A stretch of DNA of 64,000 nucleotides. Origin: Fructobacillus broussonetiae. Lineage in GTDB: Bacteria; Bacillota; Bacilli; Lactobacillales; Lactobacillaceae. Both the position numbers and the translations under genes were made by a program. A model generated the notes under the pieces. It saw nothing but the letters and a program-made list of their open reading frames with translations, ran no database searches and was not told the DNA's origin. The stretch is from positions 22,493 to 86,492 of the forward strand of contig NZ_JAAMFK010000008.1 in assembly GCF_018437275.1 (NCBI RefSeq), in the 5' to 3' direction. Below, piece after piece: positions 60,285 through 64,000 of this stretch; positions within the stretch are counted from its first letter, which is position 1, and the number at the start of each line of letters is the position of its first letter.

Positions 60285-62409
60285 AATTGCCCGCTTCTTC
60301 AGGGGCGTTTGTTTGGTAAAGACTAGCGGTTGACTTCCACTGCTTTTGAGCAAGAAGAGAAGATGAGTTGGCCGCAGAAGATCCCTTTTGTAGGCGCTTC
60401 ATGGTCGACTCTTTGCTGTAGTCATAATCCTTTGCATTCACATTGGTAAAGCCTTCTGGGTGATAGAAACGCAGGAGGTTCTTTTGGTTCAACGTGTCTG
60501 AAACCGATAACTTATCACGAGCTTCCTTGTCCAACTTCTCAAAGAGTGCTTCTTGTTGCTTCGTTGGCTTTTCAACAACCGTGTTAGTGTGCACATCCCA
60601 AATCGTACCAGAGATGGAAGCGTAATCCGGTGTGATCCAATCCTTGTTTCGCATCACAACTAACTGCTCGCGGTTCTTAGACAACAAATCTTGTCCGAAT
60701 TGAATGTATCGCTTACTTGGTAAATCAAGTAGGTGCAACAACGTTGGCGCCACGTCGATTTCACCACCGTAAGTGTGCTGGATGCCACCGTTTTGAAGAC
60801 CTGGAATGTGAATGATCAACGGCGTGCGTTGCAAGTTTTCGGTATCCAAATCCGTCCACTGACTGGCATCCTTACCTAGGATTGGGGCCAGCTCAGAATT
60901 TTCAGAATTGTTGATACCGTAGTGGTCACCGTAAAGGACAACGGCCGTGTTATCGTACAATCCAGAATTTTTCAGGTAGTTAAAGAACTCCTGAATGGAC
61001 TGGTCTAAGTAGCGATTCGTGACAAAGTAGTTGTCGATGTACTTGGAACCGGAATTCGTCGTTTGGAAGGTTGGGTCCTGGTCGGCCTTGTCAATTTCAA
61101 ACGGCGTGTGGTTCGTCACTGTCAAATACTTGGCGTAGAAGGGCTGTGGCAGCTGCTCGAGATACGGAACGGATTCCTTGAACAAGAGCTTGTCCTTTAG
61201 ACCCCAGGCCGTAGCGCGCTTGCCCGTTGGGTTGAAGTACTCGCCTGAGATCCAGTTCTGATAGCCCATGTTCTTGTAAACTTTTGTGCGGTTCCAGAAG
61301 GAGCCGTTATTTCCGTGGAAGACGGCGGATGAATAGCCGGCTCGTTGTTTTAAGATGGCTGGCATGGCTTGAAAAGTCTGATCCGAACCAAGCTTGGCAA
61401 ACAACGACCCTTGAGGCAGGCCGAAGGTCGACGTCTCAAGCATGTTTTCAGCATCGGATGTCTTTCCCTGTCCGACTTCATGGAAGAAGTTATCAAAGGA
61501 AAGGGAATCGCTACTGTGATAAAGCGAGTTTAAGAATGGCGTGACTTCTTGGCCGTTCACGCGGCGATCAATTGAAAACTGTTGGAAGGATTCGAGGTGA
61601 ATCACAATGAGGTTCTTCCCCTTCGCCTTCCCCGCATACTCCGCATTCATGTTGGCGTAGTGGTCGTTTACATATTGCTTGACCTGGTTCATCTCTTCCG
61701 GACGGGCGGATTTACGAACCTGTGAGGTGGTAAAGGTGTTGTAAGCATCGAGTCCTAAGAAAGGTCCGAGTCCCAAATACTTCACTAAGTATTCACGGTC
61801 AAATTGTCGCGTCAGCAACTGTGGTCGTTCAATGTCGGCCACACCCAAGTTTGCCATGATGAAGCAGAAACCAGCCGCCATGATGGTTCCGACTTTACCT
61901 TTTGCAATTGGGTGGTTATCCATCTTGATGCGCTTTTTGAAAAGCAAGAACAAGATAATGATCAAATCAAGCCAAATCAAAATGTCAGCGTATTGAAAGG
62001 AAACGGCCCCTGCAGCCTTTCCACCCTGGTTAACGGATGAATAGGTCAACATGGTGTTCACAGACATGAAATCCGTAAATTCACGGAAGTAGATGACGTT
62101 CATGTATAGGAACAAGGTCAACAAGCCGTTAATTAAAACGGTGGCGCCATAAAAGAGTGGGCTCTTCTTGAAAAATAGCGGAAGAGCCATCACAAGTGCC
62201 GTGAAGCCAAGTGGATTGATGATGACGAGCACGACCTGAAGGGGTGTTGAGACGTGCATCCAGTGAAAATCAACGCCATAGACGAAAAGCGTCTTTGCCC
62301 ATACTATAAGCACGGAAAAGACAAAGAAACCCATCCGGCTCTGTAGCTTTGATAAGGTCCAAGACCCACTGTCCCGACCACTTTGTTTCACACGATTTAT
62401 CCAATTCAT
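60283..62409 (-). CDS. ltaS: Lipoteichoic acid synthase (LtaS-type sulfatase)
   Basis: A 708-residue membrane enzyme polymerising glycerol phosphate into lipoteichoic acid. Five membrane segments (about 25-195), then an extracellular sulfatase domain with metal-binding Glu273 (HLES) and catalytic Thr317 (GKTSDAE), VVLYGDHYGI near residue 500. No cleavage motif was checked. The promoter CTGAAA-N17-TATAAT ends 9 nt before the ATG and there is no SD, so the leader is at most a few bases. Single gene. Confidence 0.95.
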   Translation of the reverse strand: MNWINRVKQSGRDSGSWTLSKLQSRMGFFVFSVLIVWAKTLFVYGVDFHWMHVSTPLQVVLVIINPLGFTALVMALPLFFKKSPLFYGATVLINGLLTLFLYMNVIYFREFTDFMSVNTMLTYSSVNQGGKAAGAVSFQYADILIWLDLIIILFLLFKKRIKMDNHPIAKGKVGTIMAAGFCFIMANLGVADIERPQLLTRQFDREYLVKYLGLGPFLGLDAYNTFTTSQVRKSARPEEMNQVKQYVNDHYANMNAEYAGKAKGKNLIVIHLESFQQFSIDRRVNGQEVTPFLNSLYHSSDSLSFDNFFHEVGQGKTSDAENMLETSTFGLPQGSLFAKLGSDQTFQAMPAILKQRAGYSSAVFHGNNGSFWNRTKVYKNMGYQNWISGEYFNPTGKRATAWGLKDKLLFKESVPYLEQLPQPFYAKYLTVTNHTPFEIDKADQDPTFQTTNSGSKYIDNYFVTNRYLDQSIQEFFNYLKNSGLYDNTAVVLYGDHYGINNSENSELAPILGKDASQWTDLDTENLQRTPLIIHIPGLQNGGIQHTYGGEIDVAPTLLHLLDLPSKRYIQFGQDLLSKNREQLVVMRNKDWITPDYASISGTIWDVHTNTVVEKPTKQQEALFEKLDKEARDKLSVSDTLNQKNLLRFYHPEGFTNVNAKDYDYSKESTMKRLQKGSSAANSSSLLAQKQWKSTASLYQTNAPEEAGN

Positions 62410-62418
62410 AATAGTTTA

Positions 62419-62447
62419 ATTATACCTTTTCAGCAGGTGTATTTCAG
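62419..62447 (-). promoter_or_regulatory. ltaS promoter (near-leaderless)
   Basis: On the minus strand CTGAAA (62442-62447), 17-nt spacer, TATAAT (62419-62424). The start codon begins 9 nt after the -10, leaving only about 1-4 nt of 5' UTR. Confidence 0.75.
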
Positions 62448-62460
62448 TGGAAAACTGTAA

Positions 62461-62492
62461 GAAAAAAGCCTGCTTTTAAACAGGCTTTTTTC
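62461..62492 (-). terminator. Terminator of the DUF2075 gene
   Basis: AAAAAAGCCTG-CTTTTAAA-CAGGCTTTTTT. Confidence 0.9.
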
Positions 62493-62504
62493 TCGTTTGT
62501 TGCA

Positions 62505-63716
62505 TTATTTTGCCAGTTCTAAGAGGCGCTTTCGAAGCCGATCGTCAGCGGCCGTGATGTAAAGGCCGTAGCGACCACGCTTGGCTAGTACGTTTAGCGC
62601 GTGCATCATGAAGTCCTGCTTAGCCTTTTCAATGTCTTTTGAATCCGTCAAGTGCGGTGACTTCTTGTAAATTTCACGGTGAATGACTTTATCAGGGTTC
62701 ACCACGATGCGATCATTCTCCTCATCGTACTCGTAGGCAGGACTTAAAATCAGGCCTACCAAGTTTAAATCGAAACCCTGAACGGTGTAGATGGAACCAA
62801 CTTCATTCACCGACTCGGGACGCTTGGCCCAAGTCAATTCTTGAGGGTCATACTCATCCCATGGTTGGTCGAAATCATCCATCACGACATGGTGCTCATC
62901 ACTTTCATCATGAGAAAATCCAGTGGTTGAGACGACACGGGCCATACCCATCTTTTGATCGACCTTCTTTAAATCAGCAAACATGTCGGCCGCCCGATCA
63001 AAGACACGAAGGTCATAGCCGGCCTGCTCGCTTTTTTTAGGAAGCGGTGCCAGTTTACCCTCAGCAAAGTTATCAATCCACTTTCGAACCTTTGGGTTAG
63101 CTTGCATGCGGTATTGGAAGTCCAACGGAAAAATCTTGTGGTCAACGTTTTTTAAGACTTGATCCAACAACTTTTGATTCCAAAACATTTTACTTTGAAT
63201 CACTTGGGCAAAGTCAAAGACGACCACGACCACTTTGCTTAGCCGAATTAATTCAGTAAGTTGATTGTCCTGAAAGAATTTAACGTAGGGCTCGGACTTG
63301 GTCAACAGCAAGTGGCCCTCATCAATAAAGAGAACGTCTAATTGCTTTTGTTCTTTATCTAAGCGATTAATAATGCTCGTTGGACGTTGGTAATCCTTTT
63401 TCAAAATAAAGGGGTACTTAGCACCCATATCAGCGTAAACCTTGAGGAGCTCGGGATGGTTTACTGAGAAGGCTGTATTAAGCCCATAGAAAGCAGAATT
63501 CTTGTTCTTTTTCTCTGCTCTTATATCCTTAAAAAGCTTTGTTAGAAGAACGGATTTACCCGTTCCAGCTGAACCCTCAATGACAGCGACATGGTGTTCA
63601 TCATCCTTCAAAGAAGAAGAAATGTAATCCTTTAATTCATGAATCGTTTCAACTTGTTCAGGTGAGAAGTCTTCACGATCAAAGGGGTCTAGGTTGTCTT
63701 GAATACTTTCTTTCAT
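62505..63716 (-). CDS. DUF2075-domain P-loop ATPase (Schlafen/helicase-like)
   Basis: A 403-residue soluble ATPase: Walker A GSAGTGKSVLL (about 48-58), Walker B LDVLFIDEGHLLL, a later DFQYRMQANPKVRKW segment and the C-terminal GSIYTVQGFDLN motif of DUF2075 proteins, which resemble superfamily 1 helicases. These proteins occur alone or near restriction and defence genes; no partner is next to it here. I use ATG 63716, where TATACT ends 6 nt upstream; a TTG 30 nt further upstream would lie beyond the promoter. No SD; leaderless candidate. Confidence 0.85.
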   Translation of the reverse strand: MKESIQDNLDPFDREDFSPEQVETIHELKDYISSSLKDDEHHVAVIEGSAGTGKSVLLTKLFKDIRAEKKNKNSAFYGLNTAFSVNHPELLKVYADMGAKYPFILKKDYQRPTSIINRLDKEQKQLDVLFIDEGHLLLTKSEPYVKFFQDNQLTELIRLSKVVVVVFDFAQVIQSKMFWNQKLLDQVLKNVDHKIFPLDFQYRMQANPKVRKWIDNFAEGKLAPLPKKSEQAGYDLRVFDRAADMFADLKKVDQKMGMARVVSTTGFSHDESDEHHVVMDDFDQPWDEYDPQELTWAKRPESVNEVGSIYTVQGFDLNLVGLILSPAYEYDEENDRIVVNPDKVIHREIYKKSPHLTDSKDIEKAKQDFMMHALNVLAKRGRYGLYITAADDRLRKRLLELAK

Positions 63717-63722
63717 AAATCT

Positions 63723-63728
63723 AGTATA
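63723..63728 (-). promoter_or_regulatory. DUF2075 -10 element (leaderless candidate)
   Basis: TATACT on the minus strand, 6 nt before the ATG; the -35 is poor. Confidence 0.5.
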
Positions 63729-63775
63729 TTCTTTTTCAGGGTACAAAAAAAGACATACCGAAGTATGTCATTTGA

Positions 63776-63849
63776 TGGGCCATCCTGGATTCGAACCAGG
63801 GACCTCTGCGTTATCAACACAGCGCTCTAACCAACTGAGCTAATGGCCC
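63776..63849 (-). tRNA. tRNA-Ile (GAT)
   Basis: 74-nt cloverleaf on the minus strand: GGGCCAT acceptor, D-arm AGCTC...GAGC, anticodon stem CTGTG/CGCAG with loop TTGATAA (anticodon GAT), T-arm CCTGGTTCGAATCCAGG, discriminator A. Confidence 0.97.
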
Positions 63850-63854
63850 ATTAA

Positions 63855-63925
<71 letters not shown>

Positions 63926-63955
63926 ATTATTCTTTTCTTTTCGGGTTGAACCCTA

Positions 63956-64000
63956 TGGCGCTGGACGGAATCGAACCGCCGACACATGCAGCTTCAATGC
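63956..64000 (-). tRNA. tRNA-Phe (GAA), cut by the window edge
   Basis: 3' part only: anticodon loop TTGAAGC (anticodon GAA), variable loop, T-arm GGCGGTTCGATTCCGTC and acceptor 3' strand CAGCGCC with discriminator A. The D-arm and 5' acceptor strand lie outside. Third of a tRNA cluster on the minus strand. Confidence 0.9.

Overview
The window is a stretch of low-to-mid GC Gram-positive chromosome from a heterofermentative lactic acid bacterium, most likely of the Leuconostoc/Weissella/Fructobacillus clade. The basis is gene content: a full-length phosphoketolase (xpkA), glucose-6-phosphate dehydrogenase (zwf), glucose-6-phosphate isomerase (pgi) and ribose-5-phosphate isomerase (rpiA), which together outline the phosphoketolase route; a malolactic enzyme very like the Oenococcus/Leuconostoc MleA; a WalRK system; an LTA synthase; and a LysM/Amidase_5 cell-wall hydrolase. 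I cannot fix the genus without a database search. No phage, insertion sequence, transposase, CRISPR array or rRNA was seen. The left end is cut inside oppC and the right end inside a tRNA.

Layout. 1-2.9 kb: oppA-oppB-oppC peptide importer with an internal attenuator. 3-9.4 kb: ABC-F ATPase, VOC-like protein, tRNA-Lys, LysM cell-wall hydrolase, ferredoxin-NADP reductase, nucleoside hydrolase. 9.4-21.1 kb: pgi, deoxynucleoside kinase, htrA, walKR, prs, a HAD phosphatase, and xpkA with a GntR regulator. 21.2-27.2 kb: ybaK, then the replication/translation units gdpP-rplI-dnaB and rpsF-ssb-rpsR. 27.3-32.9 kb: NhaC-type antiporter and MFS transporter, zwf, an HD hydrolase and a GNAT acetyltransferase. 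33-36.8 kb: MacB-like ABC exporter, XRE regulator, a small membrane protein and a coiled-coil protein. 36.9-40.6 kb: a three-gene cell-surface locus built like a WxL locus but with Tyr in place of the diagnostic Trp. 40.9-48 kb: signal peptidase I, rbsK, rpiA, ThrE-type exporter, and malolactic mleA with a shortened mleR. 48-55.5 kb: orphan metal-binding protein, CPBP protease, TetR-controlled ABC exporter, fhs, ClC channel. 55.8-64 kb: CopB copper ATPase with a long Met/His tail, aquaporin, RluD-type pseudouridine synthase, LTA synthase, DUF2075 ATPase and a tRNA cluster (Ile, Gly, Phe).

Two genome-wide themes emerge. First, several genes (ABC-F, gntR, ybaK, rluD-like, ltaS, DUF2075) have no Shine-Dalgarno sequence and carry a good -10 hexamer only 6-9 nt before the start codon, so they probably make leaderless or nearly leaderless mRNAs. 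Most other genes have strong SD sites. Second, a short GC-rich motif ending in GACTTT recurs about eleven times in intergenic DNA in both orientations.

Regulatory architecture is unusually legible: perfect palindromes sit at the xpkA/gntR, HD/macB, tetR, XRE (a match to the Gram-positive LexA-box consensus) and surface-locus promoters. Functionally the window links sugar catabolism and its control with cell-envelope building and surveillance (WalRK, HtrA, LtaS, LysM hydrolase, YxL locus) and metal or solute efflux.
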